A stretch of 61,602 nt of DNA from JBFLYZ01 sp040756415. Lineage in GTDB: Bacteria > Bacteroidota > Bacteroidia > JADZBD01. The position numbers were made by a program, and so were the translations under genes. Under the pieces are notes generated by a model. It saw only the letters and a program-made list of their open reading frames with translations, made no database searches and had not been told where the DNA came from. Of this stretch, positions 17,014-25,844 are shown one piece after another. The stretch's first letter is position 1; the number at the start of each line of letters is the position of its first letter. The stretch lies in the NCBI GenBank assembly GCA_040756415.1, contig JBFLYZ010000017.1, forward strand, positions 1-61,602, written 5' to 3'.

Positions 17014-19116
17014 TTAGGAGATTCGGCTCCAGTTGGGTTTGTTTTTATTTAAATAACGTAAGTGTTCGAGTATACGCTGGTGCTGCGGTTTAGCCAGCTC
17101 GGGGTCATCGGCAAGCAGGGCCGTGGCGGAGTTCCTGGCATACTGCAGCACCTGCTGGTCTTTGGCCAGGTCGGCCAGCCTGAGGTCCACCACACCGCTC
17201 TGCTGGGTGCCCATCAGGTCGCCCGGGCCGCGCAGGCGCAGGTCGGTCTCGGCTATCTCAAAGCCATCGTTGGTGCGTACCATGGTCTCTATGCGCAGGC
17301 GGGCATCGTCCGATAATTTGTACGAGGTAAGCAATATGCAGTAGCTCTGTTCCGCACCCCGGCCCACGCGGCCCCTAAGCTGGTGAAGCTGCGATAGCCC
17401 GAATCGTTCCGCATTCTCGATCACCATTACGCTGGCGTTGGGCACATTCACGCCTACTTCGATCACGGTGGTAGCTACCATGATCTGGGTCTGCCCGTTT
17501 ACAAAACGCTGCATCTCCGCGTCCTTATCCGCGCTTTTCATTTTGCCATGCACCACGCTCACGCGGTACGCAGGCGGGGGAAACTCGCGAACGATAGCCT
17601 CGTAACCTTCGAACAGGTTTTTCAGATCGAGCTTCTCCGATTCCTCGATGAGGGGATAAACCACGTAGACCTGCCGCCCTTTCCGTATCTCTTCTTTCAT
17701 AAACCCGAAAACGCGCAGGCGCTGCGACTCATAGCGGTGAACGGTGGTAATGGGTTTGCGGCCGGGAGGCATCTCATCGATCACGCTGATGTCGAGATCA
17801 CCGTAAAGCGTCATGGCCAGGGTGCGCGGGATGGGTGTGGCGGTCATGACCAGCACATGCGGCACCTGGCTGCTCTTACGCCAGAGCTGCGAGCGCTGCT
17901 CCACACCGAAACGGTGCTGCTCATCGATCACGACCATGCCCAGGTTGTAGAACTGCACTTCGTCTTCGATAAGCGCATGCGTGCCGATGAGGATGTGAAG
18001 CCGGCCCTCGCGCAATAGCTGGTGGAGTATTTTACGCTGCGCTGTTTTGGTGGATCCGGTAAGCAATCCCACCCGCAGGTTCATGTTCCTGAGCAGTTCC
18101 GTGATGGTTTGGTAGTGTTGGCCGGCCAGTATCTCGGTAGGCGCCATGATGCAGGCCTGGAAGCCGTTATCGATGGCGATGAGCATGGTCATGAGGGCCA
18201 CTACCGTTTTGCCGCTGCCCACATCGCCCTGCATGAGGCGGTTCATCTGTTTTCCGGAGCCTATATCGGCACGTATCTCTTTGATCACCCGTTTCTGGGC
18301 ATCGGTGAGCGGGAAAGGCAGGTGTTCGTTGTAAAACTCGTTGAACTGCTCACCCACTTTCGCGAACACGAAGCCTTTATAGTTTTTTTGCCTGACCAGC
18401 TTCAGCTTTAACAGCTTAAGCTGTATGAAAAAGAGCTCTTCGAACTTGATCCTGAACTGGGCTTTGCCCAGCAGATCGGGGTTTTGCGGAAAATGGATAT
18501 TGCGAAACGCGTCTTCCAGCGATATAAGCCTGTATTGCGCGGTCAGCTCCTGCGACAGCGTTTCGGGGATTTTTCCCCTGATCTGCTCTGACAATGTCTT
18601 CTGCAGGCGCCAGATGCCCCGCGTATCGAGCCCCTTTGCCTTCAGCTTTTCGGTGGAATTGTAAACGGCCTGCAGGGCGGAAGCCAGCTTCGTGTTCTCA
18701 TCGCTTACCTCTTCTATCTCGGGGTGCGGTATGCTGAAGGCGCGCTTGAACTCGTTGGGCTTGCCAAACACGATGTATTCTTCACCCGCTTTCAGCTTTT
18801 CTTTCATCCACTTTACGCCCTGGAACCAGACCAGCTCGATCGTGCCGCTATCGTCAGCAAATTCAGCCACCAGCCTTTTTTTCCGCTCTGCACCGGCCAC
18901 ACCTATGCGCGTTATCTTTCCGCGCAACTGCACGTAAGGCAGATCGGCACGTATCTCCTTTACCTTATAGAACCTGGTCCGGTCAACATAGCGGAAAGGG
19001 TAGAAGGTAAGCAGGTCGAGGAAGGTGAAGATCCGCAGCTCTTTTTTAAGGGCTTCAGCGCGCTGGGGTCCTACGCCTTTGAGGTATTCGATGGGGGTCT
19101 CCAGGAAGGCATTCAT
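17014..19116 (-). CDS. recG: ATP-dependent DNA helicase RecG
   Basis: 700 residues, full family length. The N-terminal wedge/OB-fold region includes TPIEYLKGVGPQRAE and TFLDLLTFYPFRYVDR. The helicase core has Walker A QGDVGSGKT, a DEQH Walker B in VIDEQHRFGVEQR, TATPIPRTLAMTL, and the later motif QLRGRVGRG. RecG remodels stalled replication forks and Holliday junctions by branch migration in the cytoplasm. Homology with the translocase part of Mfd at 46208 is visible (shared TATPIPRTL and HQLRGRVGR). A terminator separates it from the PDH operon upstream. Confidence 0.97.
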   Translation of the reverse strand: MNAFLETPIEYLKGVGPQRAEALKKELRIFTFLDLLTFYPFRYVDRTRFYKVKEIRADLPYVQLRGKITRIGVAGAERKKRLVAEFADDSGTIELVWFQGVKWMKEKLKAGEEYIVFGKPNEFKRAFSIPHPEIEEVSDENTKLASALQAVYNSTEKLKAKGLDTRGIWRLQKTLSEQIRGKIPETLSQELTAQYRLISLEDAFRNIHFPQNPDLLGKAQFRIKFEELFFIQLKLLKLKLVRQKNYKGFVFAKVGEQFNEFYNEHLPFPLTDAQKRVIKEIRADIGSGKQMNRLMQGDVGSGKTVVALMTMLIAIDNGFQACIMAPTEILAGQHYQTITELLRNMNLRVGLLTGSTKTAQRKILHQLLREGRLHILIGTHALIEDEVQFYNLGMVVIDEQHRFGVEQRSQLWRKSSQVPHVLVMTATPIPRTLAMTLYGDLDISVIDEMPPGRKPITTVHRYESQRLRVFGFMKEEIRKGRQVYVVYPLIEESEKLDLKNLFEGYEAIVREFPPPAYRVSVVHGKMKSADKDAEMQRFVNGQTQIMVATTVIEVGVNVPNASVMVIENAERFGLSQLHQLRGRVGRGAEQSYCILLTSYKLSDDARLRIETMVRTNDGFEIAETDLRLRGPGDLMGTQQSGVVDLRLADLAKDQQVLQYARNSATALLADDPELAKPQHQRILEHLRYLNKNKPNWSRIS

Positions 19117-19134
19117 CAGCGACTAAATTAAATT

Positions 19135-19198
19135 AAAAACCCTCTCCGAAGGCACGAACTGCTCCCCTGGAGCGTTTTGCGGACCGCGCGGGAGGGTT
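19135..19198 (-). terminator. Terminator of the pdhA-pdhC operon
   Basis: Read on the minus strand, AACCCTCC pairs with GGAGAGGGTT and is followed by TTTTTAATTT. It lies between the pdhC stop and the recG start. Confidence 0.6.
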
Positions 19199-19210
19199 GT
19201 TGATTTTTCT

Positions 19211-20488
19211 TCAGATGCTTTGCTCGCCCAGCAGCAGCACGGGGTTCTCGAGCAGGTGCCGGAAAGTTTGCAGGAAAGCGGCCCCTGTTGCCCCGTCCAC
19301 TACACGGTGATCGCAGGAAAGGGTCACTTTCATGACATAGCCCGGAACGATCAACCCGTCTTTCACCACGGGCGTTTGCTTGATCCCTCCTACGGCCAGT
19401 ATGCAGGCATCGGGCGGGTTGATAATGGCCGTGAACTCGTCAATGCCGAACATGCCCAGGTTGGAAATGGTGAAGGTATTGCCTTCCCAGTCCTGGGGCT
19501 GCAATTTTTTCTCTTTGGCTTTTTGCGCAAAGAGCTTCACTTCGGTGGCCAGTTGCGAAAGGGTTTTGGAATCGGCAAAGCGCACCACGGGAACCAGCAG
19601 GCCTTCGTCAACCGCTACGGCCACACCGATATGGATGTGCTCGTTGTAGCGTATCACATCGCCCCTCCAGGAGGAGTTCACCCGGGGATGCTGGCGCAGG
19701 GACGAAGCGGCAGCTTTGATGACAAAATCGTTGAAGGAGATCTTGACCTTGTTAACCCCATTGATGGTCTCGCGCGCCTTCACGCACTCATCCATGTCTA
19801 TTTCCATGGTGAGGTAGAAATGGGGCGAGGTGAACTTGCTCTCGGCCAGGCGCCTGGCGATGGTCTTGCGCATCTGCGAAACGGGCTCCTCCGAAAAGCT
19901 TTCTTTCCCGGTGAAGATGTGCGATTGCCCGTAGTGCTGGAACATTTCAATATCGCGTTTCACCACCCTTCCTCCGTCACCGCTGCCTTTCAGCTTGTTG
20001 ATGATAATGCCTTTTTCCTTAGCCAGCTTCTTGGCCAGGGGCGATGCTTTCAGCCTGCCGTTATCGGCCGGAGCGCTATGTCCGGATTGTACTTGCTGAA
20101 CCGGTGCCTGCTCGGTCTTTTTCCCGGCCTCCGCTTCTTTTTTGGGCTCTTCTTTCTTAACTTCTTCCTTTTTCGGCTCGCTTTTGGGCTCTTCTTTCTT
20201 AGCCGGGGATTTCTGCTTTTCCCCTTCCAGTATTTTGGAGATGTCCTCTCCTTCTTTGCCGATGATGGCCAGTATGGAATCAACGGGAGCGGCCTGCTTT
20301 TCCTTTACGCCAATGTACAGCAGTACCCCATCGTAGAACGATTCGAATTCCATGGTGGCTTTATCCGAATCGATCTCGGCCAGTATCTCGCCCGATTTAA
20401 CCTTGTCGCCAACTTTCTTGATCCACCTGCTCACGGTGCCTTCGGTCATCGTGTCGCTGAGCTTGGGCATGCGTACTATTTCGGCCAT
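19211..20488 (-). CDS. pdhC: Pyruvate dehydrogenase E2, dihydrolipoyllysine acetyltransferase
   Basis: 425 residues. One N-terminal lipoyl domain (1-78) with the lipoylated lysine at Lys43 in DSDKATMEFES. A long Lys/Glu/Pro linker follows (about 88-135). The peripheral-subunit-binding domain is ASPLAKKLAKEKGI to GRVVKRDIE (about 148-183). The catalytic chloramphenicol-acetyltransferase-like domain has the HxxxDG motif at His394-Gly399 (DHRVVDG). It transfers the acetyl group to CoA in the pyruvate dehydrogenase complex. It starts 1 bp after the pdhA stop, so the two are coupled. The single lipoyl domain and the 2-oxo acid specificity (pyruvate) are inferred from pairing with the E1-alpha. Confidence 0.94.
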   Translation of the reverse strand: MAEIVRMPKLSDTMTEGTVSRWIKKVGDKVKSGEILAEIDSDKATMEFESFYDGVLLYIGVKEKQAAPVDSILAIIGKEGEDISKILEGEKQKSPAKKEEPKSEPKKEEVKKEEPKKEAEAGKKTEQAPVQQVQSGHSAPADNGRLKASPLAKKLAKEKGIIINKLKGSGDGGRVVKRDIEMFQHYGQSHIFTGKESFSEEPVSQMRKTIARRLAESKFTSPHFYLTMEIDMDECVKARETINGVNKVKISFNDFVIKAAASSLRQHPRVNSSWRGDVIRYNEHIHIGVAVAVDEGLLVPVVRFADSKTLSQLATEVKLFAQKAKEKKLQPQDWEGNTFTISNLGMFGIDEFTAIINPPDACILAVGGIKQTPVVKDGLIVPGYVMKVTLSCDHRVVDGATGAAFLQTFRHLLENPVLLLGEQSI

Positions 20489-20489
20489 G

Positions 20490-21521
20490 TTACTCTTTTA
20501 TGAAAGGATAATCGGGTTGAACATAAACATCCTTATACAGCTCTTCGGGTGAAGGGAAGGGCGATTCTTCCGCGAACTGTACGCTCTCATCCACCAGGGC
20601 CTTTACCCTGGCTTCCATTTCTTCCACGCCCTTGTCGTCTATCCACTTTTTGCCGCGCATGGTGGCCAGGACCTGCTCGATAGGATCGAGCTTCTTGTAT
20701 TCCTCCACCTCGTCTTTGCTGCGATAAGTGCCGGGATCGCTCATGGAATGGCCCCGGTAGCGGTAGGTCTTCACTTCGAGCAGGGTAGGGCCGTCTCCTT
20801 TGCGTGCGCGTGCTGCTGCATCGGCAACGGCCTGGTGAACGGTCTCGCACTTCATTCCGTTGACCTGGAAGGAAGGCATGTCGTAGGCAAGGCCCAGTTT
20901 GTAGAGGTCATGCACGTTCGAGGTTCGTTCTACCGAAGTGCCCATGGCGTAATTATTATTCTCAATGATATAGATAACGGGTAGTTTCCAGGTCATGGAC
21001 ATGTTGAAAGCCTCGTGCAGCGCGCCCTGGCGCACTGCGCCATCGCCCATCAGGCAAACGGTTACATTATCGTTGCCGTTGTATTTATCCGCGAAGGCGA
21101 TACCCGCGCCCAAAGGCACCTGTCCGCCCACGATGCCGTGTCCGCCAAAAAAATTGAACTCTTTCGAGAACATGTGCATGGATCCGCCTTTGCCCTTTGA
21201 GCAGCCGGTGATCTTGGCGAAAAGCTCTGCCATGACATATTTGGGATGCATGCCGCGCACGATGGGATGGGCATGATCGCGATAGGCCGTGATCACCCTG
21301 TCGCTTTTGCGGATGGCGGTCTCACCGCCAGCGGCCACGGCCTCCTGCCCTATATAGAGATGGCAAAACCCGCGTATCTTTTGCTGGATATAAAGCTGTC
21401 CGGCCTTTTCCTCGAACCTGCGCATGAGCAGCATCTGCTCATACCAGAAGTAATAGGTTTCCTTTGAAAATGAAGCGTCAGCAGACGTTGACGCTTTCTT
21501 TTTTGCTGCGGCTTTTTCCAT
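20490..21521 (-). CDS. pdhA: Pyruvate dehydrogenase E1 component, alpha subunit
   Basis: 343 residues. The thiamin-diphosphate motif is GDGAVRQGALHEAFNMS ending in IENNNYAMGTS (GDG-x(about 27)-NN). The serine-containing loop YRYRGHSMSDPGTYR is typical of E1-alpha, and RRFEEKAGQLYIQQKIRGFCHLYIGQEA is the usual N-terminal region. It decarboxylates pyruvate and acetylates the E2 lipoyl arm. No E1-beta gene is adjacent; in Bacteroidota pdhB is often elsewhere, which would have to be the case here. Its cofactor, thiamin diphosphate, is made by the operon directly upstream on the same strand. Confidence 0.95.
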   Translation of the reverse strand: MEKAAAKKKASTSADASFSKETYYFWYEQMLLMRRFEEKAGQLYIQQKIRGFCHLYIGQEAVAAGGETAIRKSDRVITAYRDHAHPIVRGMHPKYVMAELFAKITGCSKGKGGSMHMFSKEFNFFGGHGIVGGQVPLGAGIAFADKYNGNDNVTVCLMGDGAVRQGALHEAFNMSMTWKLPVIYIIENNNYAMGTSVERTSNVHDLYKLGLAYDMPSFQVNGMKCETVHQAVADAAARARKGDGPTLLEVKTYRYRGHSMSDPGTYRSKDEVEEYKKLDPIEQVLATMRGKKWIDDKGVEEMEARVKALVDESVQFAEESPFPSPEELYKDVYVQPDYPFIKE

Positions 21522-21539
21522 CGCTATCGGTCAGGATGG

Positions 21540-21547
21540 CAAATATA
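21540..21547 (-). promoter_or_regulatory. Bacteroidota-type -7 box for pdhA-pdhC
   Basis: Minus-strand TATATTTG (exact TAnnTTTG), 18 nt before the pdhA start at 21521. Confidence 0.55.
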
Positions 21548-21849
21548 AAGGTTTTTACGTGCTCTCCTGAAGTTTCGGGGCTATCCTGCGCATCATGCCG
21601 CGTGGTGCGAAACGCACACCGGCAGCCGGCAGTGTATTCATAAAGCCGTGAATAGCAACCACTTTACATCACATCATGGCCCGGCAACCGTATCGGGCCG
21701 ATTCATGCGGGGCGGCCATTTTCAGCCCGTTGAGCTTTTGGCCCGTACGCGTCACCTGCGCCATGACAAAGCCTTCTGCGGCCATGATCCTGGCCGGCCC
21801 GTAGCTATGCTGCTGGAGGCGCGCTGATCCGTGCAGGTTGGCTGCACAA
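21548..21849. other. Intergenic region between thiF and pdhA
   Basis: About 300 bp. It contains a GTGCAG/CTGCAC hairpin next to the thiF stop, a GGCCCG/CGGGCC hairpin near 21676-21697 and a GTGCGAAACGCAC hairpin near 21602. On the minus strand one frame stays open for about 60 codons from inside the end of thiF to a stop near 21675, with no start or recognisable family. It may be a decayed coding remnant. No RNA gene seen. Confidence 0.4.
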
Positions 21850-22578
21850 TTATTTGGTGTTTAGTTGCAGGCCGGTTTGCGTATTGCCGAGTAGGTCGAA
21901 CAGGATCAGCTTATCGCTGATCCCCGTTTTTCCGAGGATCACCTGGATAACGTTCAGCGCCATGTAGGTGCCGATGATGCCAGGCACCATCCCGAGCACG
22001 CCCGTCTCGCTGCAGTTGGGCACTTCTTCGGGGTCGGGCGGCTGGGGGTAGATATCGCGCAGGTTACTGCCGCCTTTGTAATTGAATACGGCAAGCTGCC
22101 CCTCGAACCGGAAGATGCTCCCGTACACGAGCGGTTTGTTCAGTTTCACGCACGCATCGTTCACCAGGTAGCGGGTCATGAAATTATCCGACCCATCGGC
22201 AACAATGTCGTAAGCTGAAATGATATCTTCCGCGTTCTTCTCATCCAGCATCGTTTCATGCACATTGAGCTGTACGTGCGGGTTCTGGCTTTTCAGCTTT
22301 TCAGCGGCTACCGCGGCCTTGGGCTTGCCCACATCGTTCGAGCCATAAAGTATTTGCCTGTGCAGGTTATGCAGCTCCACAGTATCGAAATCAACAATGC
22401 CGATGGCGCCCACGCCCGCCCCGCAGAGGTATTGGAGCAGGGGGCAGCCCAGGCCACCGGCTCCCACCACCAGCACTTTTGCCGCGCGGATCTTTTGCTG
22501 GCCTGCTATGCCTATCTCGCCCAGCATGAGCTGGCGGCTGTAGCGTATCAATTCATCCTTGCTGAACCCCGACATCAT
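21850..22578 (-). CDS. thiF: ThiF/MoeB/HesA-type adenylyltransferase, probably ThiS-activating
   Basis: 242 residues. The nucleotide-binding motif is VLVVGAGGLGCPLLQYLCGAG, with the adenylation signature DFDTVELHNLHRQILY and DGSDNFMTRYLVND. The cysteine in PNCSETGV matches the position of the catalytic cysteine. The family's two CxxC zinc pairs are absent, so this is a zinc-free variant. It would adenylate the ThiS C-terminal Gly-Gly so sulfur can be added for thiazole synthesis. It overlaps the thiH stop by 4 bp as the last gene of the operon. MoeB (molybdopterin) is an alternative by sequence alone, but context favours thiamin. Confidence 0.9.
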   Translation of the reverse strand: MMSGFSKDELIRYSRQLMLGEIGIAGQQKIRAAKVLVVGAGGLGCPLLQYLCGAGVGAIGIVDFDTVELHNLHRQILYGSNDVGKPKAAVAAEKLKSQNPHVQLNVHETMLDEKNAEDIISAYDIVADGSDNFMTRYLVNDACVKLNKPLVYGSIFRFEGQLAVFNYKGGSNLRDIYPQPPDPEEVPNCSETGVLGMVPGIIGTYMALNVIQVILGKTGISDKLILFDLLGNTQTGLQLNTK

Positions 22579-23711
22579 GAAAATGCTTTATCCCAGTCTT
22601 TCCATACCGGCTCGTATCCCTGCTCCGCGATCATGGCAGCCACTTTTCCCGGGCTGCGCTCATCGCACACCTCGAACTGCTCGAGCGAGGCGGGTTCTAC
22701 CGCATATCCCCCCGGGTTGGTCTTCGATCCCGCGCTCAGGGTGGTGGCGCCCAGTTGGATGATATTGTCGCGGAACTTTTCGCTTTCGCGCGTGGATACG
22801 GAAAGCTCCAGCTCCTCGTTGAAGATGCGGTAGGCGCAGATCAGTTGTACCAGTTGCCTGTCGCTCATGAATTGGGGCTGTATGGAAAACCCCGTGTTCC
22901 CGTTCAGCTTGCCCTGGGTAGAGTAGGGCCTTAACCTGGGAAAGGAGATGGAATACCTGGTTTGCCAGTATCGCTTTTCCAGGTAATCGAGGTGCAGGGC
23001 GCAGAAAAAGGAATCTGTTCTCCAGTCTTCGAGGCCCAGCAGAACACCCAGCCCTATTTTATGCACTCCGGCCCTGCCCAGGCGATCGGGGGTAAGCAGC
23101 CGGTACGAGAAATTCGATTTTTTGCCTTTGGGATGGTACTGCCTGTAGTTCTTCTCGTGGTACGTTTCCTGGTACACCAGCACGGTATGGAGCCCATAGG
23201 GAATGAGCTGGGCATATTCATCCTGGTCGAGCGGCTGCACTTCGATGGAGATATGCGAGAAGCGGGGCCGGAGCAGGGAGATGGCGTGTTTCAGGTAGTG
23301 AACCCCCACGCGGATATGGTCTTCGCCTGTTACCAGCAGGATGTGATCGTAACCCATTTTTTTGATGGCTTCGGCCTCGCGCAGCAGCTCATCGTCAGTC
23401 AGCGTTTTGCGCGGTATCTTATTGTCGAAGCTGAAGCCGCAGTAGGTGCAGATATTGCTGCACTCATTGGAAAGGTACAATGGCGCGTATAGCTGTATGG
23501 TTTTGCCGAAGCGCTTTTGCGTAAGCAGGCGGCTGAGTTGCGCCATCTCTTCGAGGCGGGCCTCCGCGGCAGGCGAAATGAGCGCCATGAAATCATCGAG
23601 GCTGCGCCTGCCTTTGCGCTGCAGGGCCTGTGCTACATCGGCATCCGTTTTCGATCGTATGCGCTGGCGGGTTTCGTCCCAATCGTATGTGTTGAATATA
23701 TCGCTGAACAT
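22575..23711 (-). CDS. thiH: 2-iminoacetate synthase (tyrosine lyase) ThiH
   Basis: 378 residues from the ATG at 23711, which is 1 bp after the thiG stop (TAACATG). A much longer in-frame extension upstream overlaps thiG and is not protein-like, so this start is preferred. It is a radical SAM enzyme with the CxxxCxxC cluster motif in NECSNICTYCGF. The biotin/thiamin-synthesis-associated C-terminal region follows (ELSVSTRESEKFRDN, TTLSAGSKTNPGGY). It cleaves tyrosine to dehydroglycine for thiazole formation, implying an anaerobic-type route rather than the ThiO glycine oxidase. Cytoplasmic, oxygen-sensitive 4Fe-4S enzyme. Confidence 0.95.
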   Translation of the reverse strand: MFSDIFNTYDWDETRQRIRSKTDADVAQALQRKGRRSLDDFMALISPAAEARLEEMAQLSRLLTQKRFGKTIQLYAPLYLSNECSNICTYCGFSFDNKIPRKTLTDDELLREAEAIKKMGYDHILLVTGEDHIRVGVHYLKHAISLLRPRFSHISIEVQPLDQDEYAQLIPYGLHTVLVYQETYHEKNYRQYHPKGKKSNFSYRLLTPDRLGRAGVHKIGLGVLLGLEDWRTDSFFCALHLDYLEKRYWQTRYSISFPRLRPYSTQGKLNGNTGFSIQPQFMSDRQLVQLICAYRIFNEELELSVSTRESEKFRDNIIQLGATTLSAGSKTNPGGYAVEPASLEQFEVCDERSPGKVAAMIAEQGYEPVWKDWDKAFS

Positions 23712-23712
23712 G

Positions 23713-24480
23713 TTACTCCAGGAATGCGGTGAGCGGGCTGCTGGCTTCCGCGTTTTTTTTCTTTGTTCCCAGCTTGGCCTCGAAAGCCATTCTCCCGGCC
23801 TGGACGGCCAGGCGGAAGGCATGGGCCATCTGCACCGGGTTCTGCGCCACGGCAATGGCGGTATTAACCAGCACCGCGGCCGCGCCCATTTCCATGGCTT
23901 CGGCCGCGTGAGATGGCGCACCTATGCCCGCGTCTACGATCACGGGTACGTTGCTTTGCCCGATGATGATCTCGAGCATGGCGCGCATTTGCAGGCCGTT
24001 GTTGCTGCCTATGGGCGAGCCCAGGGGCATGACCACCGCGCAGCCGGCCTCTTCCAGCTTCTTGCACAGCACGGCATCGGCATGGCAGTAGGGCATGACG
24101 ACAAAGCCCAGCTTTACGAGCTCTTCAGCGGCTTTCAGTGTTTCGATGGGATCGGGCAGTAAATATTTCGGGTCGGGATGTATCTCCAGCTTGAGCCAGT
24201 TGGTTTCCATGGCCTCGCGCGCCAACTGGGCGGCAAACACCGCCTCTTTTGCATTCCTGGCCCCGCTGGTATTGGGCAGCAGGTGGATATGCGGGTGGCG
24301 CAGGTGAGAGAGCAGGTTATCGGTATCGGTCTCGAGGTCGACCCGCCTGAGCGCGACCGTTACCAGTTCCGAGCCGGATGCAAGCACGGCCTCTTCCATC
24401 TGCTTGGCGGAGCCGAACTTTCCCGTTCCCAGGAAAAGCCTTGAGCTGAACTCTTTGTCAGCGATCTTAAGCGTATTCAT
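23713..24480 (-). CDS. thiG: Thiazole synthase ThiG
   Basis: 255 residues. Opening LKIADKEFSSRLFLGTGKF is diagnostic. The Schiff-base lysine lies in NWLKLEIHPDPKYLLPD. The phosphate-binding end is VIVDAGIGAPSHAAEAMEMGAAAVLVNTAIA. It condenses DXP, dehydroglycine and ThiS thiocarboxylate sulfur into the thiazole phosphate carboxylate. It overlaps the 3' end of thiE by 14 bp and ends 1 bp before thiH, so translation is tightly coupled. Confidence 0.97.
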   Translation of the reverse strand: MNTLKIADKEFSSRLFLGTGKFGSAKQMEEAVLASGSELVTVALRRVDLETDTDNLLSHLRHPHIHLLPNTSGARNAKEAVFAAQLAREAMETNWLKLEIHPDPKYLLPDPIETLKAAEELVKLGFVVMPYCHADAVLCKKLEEAGCAVVMPLGSPIGSNNGLQMRAMLEIIIGQSNVPVIVDAGIGAPSHAAEAMEMGAAAVLVNTAIAVAQNPVQMAHAFRLAVQAGRMAFEAKLGTKKKNAEASSPLTAFLE

Positions 24481-25096
24481 ACAGGTATTTGTTTAGTTCT
24501 TTTATGAGCTCTTTTTTATTTGCGTGACCGGTGATAGCCCCCGATACGGCTATGCCGTAAACACCGGTCTCCATGATGGCCTTCACGTCAGCCGCCCGTA
24601 TGCCGCCTATCGCGTAAACGGGAACGGTCACATTGCCGCGCCCGAGCTCGCCCATGATCCTGCGGTAGCCTTCCGGCCCGAGCACCGGGCTGAGCTTTTC
24701 TTTGGTGGCCGTGAAGCGAAAAGGCCCCAGGCCAATGTAATCGCACCCTTCTGCCGCGCGCCTGAGCGCATCTTCCGTGGTATTGGCGGTACCGCCAATG
24801 ATCTTTCCGCCCAGCAAGGCCCTGGCCTCAGCGATCTTCATGTCGCTAAGTCCCAGGTGCGTCCCATCGGCCTCCACTTTGGCCGCTATGGCAGGGTGGT
24901 CGTTCACGATGAAGGTTGCCTGGTAATGCGCGCACAGCGCTTTTACTTTTTCTGCCAGGAAGGTCAACTCCCGTTCGCATGCGCCCTTGAACCGCAACTG
25001 TATCCAGCCGCAGCCTGCATCCAGGGCCTGGCGGATGTTGATCTCCTGCTCGGCAGCCGTGCCGCCCTGCGATATGTATTGAAGCCTGCTATACAT
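24467..25096 (-). CDS. thiE: Thiamine phosphate synthase ThiE
   Basis: 209 residues, normal TIM-barrel length. Motifs: GCGWIQLRFKG near the N-terminus, FIVNDHPAIAAKVEADGTHLG (pyrophosphate/Mg site), DYIGLGPFRFTATKEK and PVYAIGGI. It joins HMP-pyrophosphate and thiazole phosphate into thiamin phosphate. It overlaps thiD by 8 bp and thiG by 14 bp. All expected active-site regions are visible, unlike the shorter paralogue at 25817. Confidence 0.95.
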   Translation of the reverse strand: MYSRLQYISQGGTAAEQEINIRQALDAGCGWIQLRFKGACERELTFLAEKVKALCAHYQATFIVNDHPAIAAKVEADGTHLGLSDMKIAEARALLGGKIIGGTANTTEDALRRAAEGCDYIGLGPFRFTATKEKLSPVLGPEGYRRIMGELGRGNVTVPVYAIGGIRAADVKAIMETGVYGIAVSGAITGHANKKELIKELNKYLYEYA

Positions 25097-25844
25097 GGTG
25101 AAAGCCTAATAATGTTTTATTGCTGTTCAGAAAACGGGTCACATAATCCTTGCCTTCGAGGCAGGCGCGGTTCAGCTTCCTGCCCAGCGCGAGCCGGGCG
25201 GTAATGGCCGATGAAAGCACGCAGCCGCTGCCGTGTTTGCCGTGGGCAGCTATCTTCTTCGGACGGAACGAGAATTGCTTACCCTCCTTTGTAAATAAAT
25301 GGTCGCGGCCTTTATCCGCCTCGCTGTGGCCGCCTTTCAGAAATACATGGCAATATTGGCTCAGCGCCTTTGCGGCCTTCATTTCGTCCTGCCCGCCCGC
25401 CAGTGTTTTTATCTCGTCTATGTTAGGGGTCAGCATGAAAATGCTTTTGCAGACCTCGTTCACTTTATCCCTCTCGACCGTACTATGGATGGTGAAGCCC
25501 GCGCTGGCTTTAATGACCGGGTCCCATACGATCTTAAGGGATGGGATCAGCGAGGTCATACCGGAGATCAGCCTGTTCAGCTCGACAAGGTTTTTGATCA
25601 TGCCGATCTTGACAAATTCAATTTTGTATTTTCTCAGCAGTACATCCATCTGCCTGATTATTTCTTCCGTTTCCAGCCACTTAACGCCTTCGAACTCATC
25701 CTCGTTCTGAAAGGTCAGCCCCGTTACCACACCCAATCCCAGGCATTTGTTCGCCTCGAAGGTCTTGATATCGGCCAGCACCCCTGCGCCACCGCTGGGG
25801 TCGAAGCCGGCTATGCTCAGCACACCAGGTCTTTCCTTTGGCAT
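25089..25844 (-). CDS. thiD: Hydroxymethylpyrimidine/phosphomethylpyrimidine kinase
   Basis: 251 residues of the ribokinase-like fold. N-terminal LSIAGFDPSGGAGVLADIKTFEA binds HMP; the catalytic anion hole is HGKHGSGCVLSSAITA near the C-terminus. It phosphorylates HMP and HMP-P in the cytoplasm. The internal region is more divergent than usual (GLTFQNEDEFEGVKWL where most have TAVTAQNT), yet the fold landmarks are intact. Its first 28 bp overlap the 3' end of the TenI-like gene. Confidence 0.93.
   Translation of the reverse strand: MPKERPGVLSIAGFDPSGGAGVLADIKTFEANKCLGLGVVTGLTFQNEDEFEGVKWLETEEIIRQMDVLLRKYKIEFVKIGMIKNLVELNRLISGMTSLIPSLKIVWDPVIKASAGFTIHSTVERDKVNEVCKSIFMLTPNIDEIKTLAGGQDEMKAAKALSQYCHVFLKGGHSEADKGRDHLFTKEGKQFSFRPKKIAAHGKHGSGCVLSSAITARLALGRKLNRACLEGKDYVTRFLNSNKTLLGFHHV

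Noticed and set aside
19220..20503. 427-codon plus-strand frame opposite pdhC
   Set aside because: Complement of a gene with lipoyl and catalytic motifs; no independent motif or start signal.
23712..23921. Longer thiH start within thiG
   Set aside because: The extension is an Arg/Pro/Trp-rich out-of-phase reading of thiG; the ATG 1 bp after the thiG stop fits the family.
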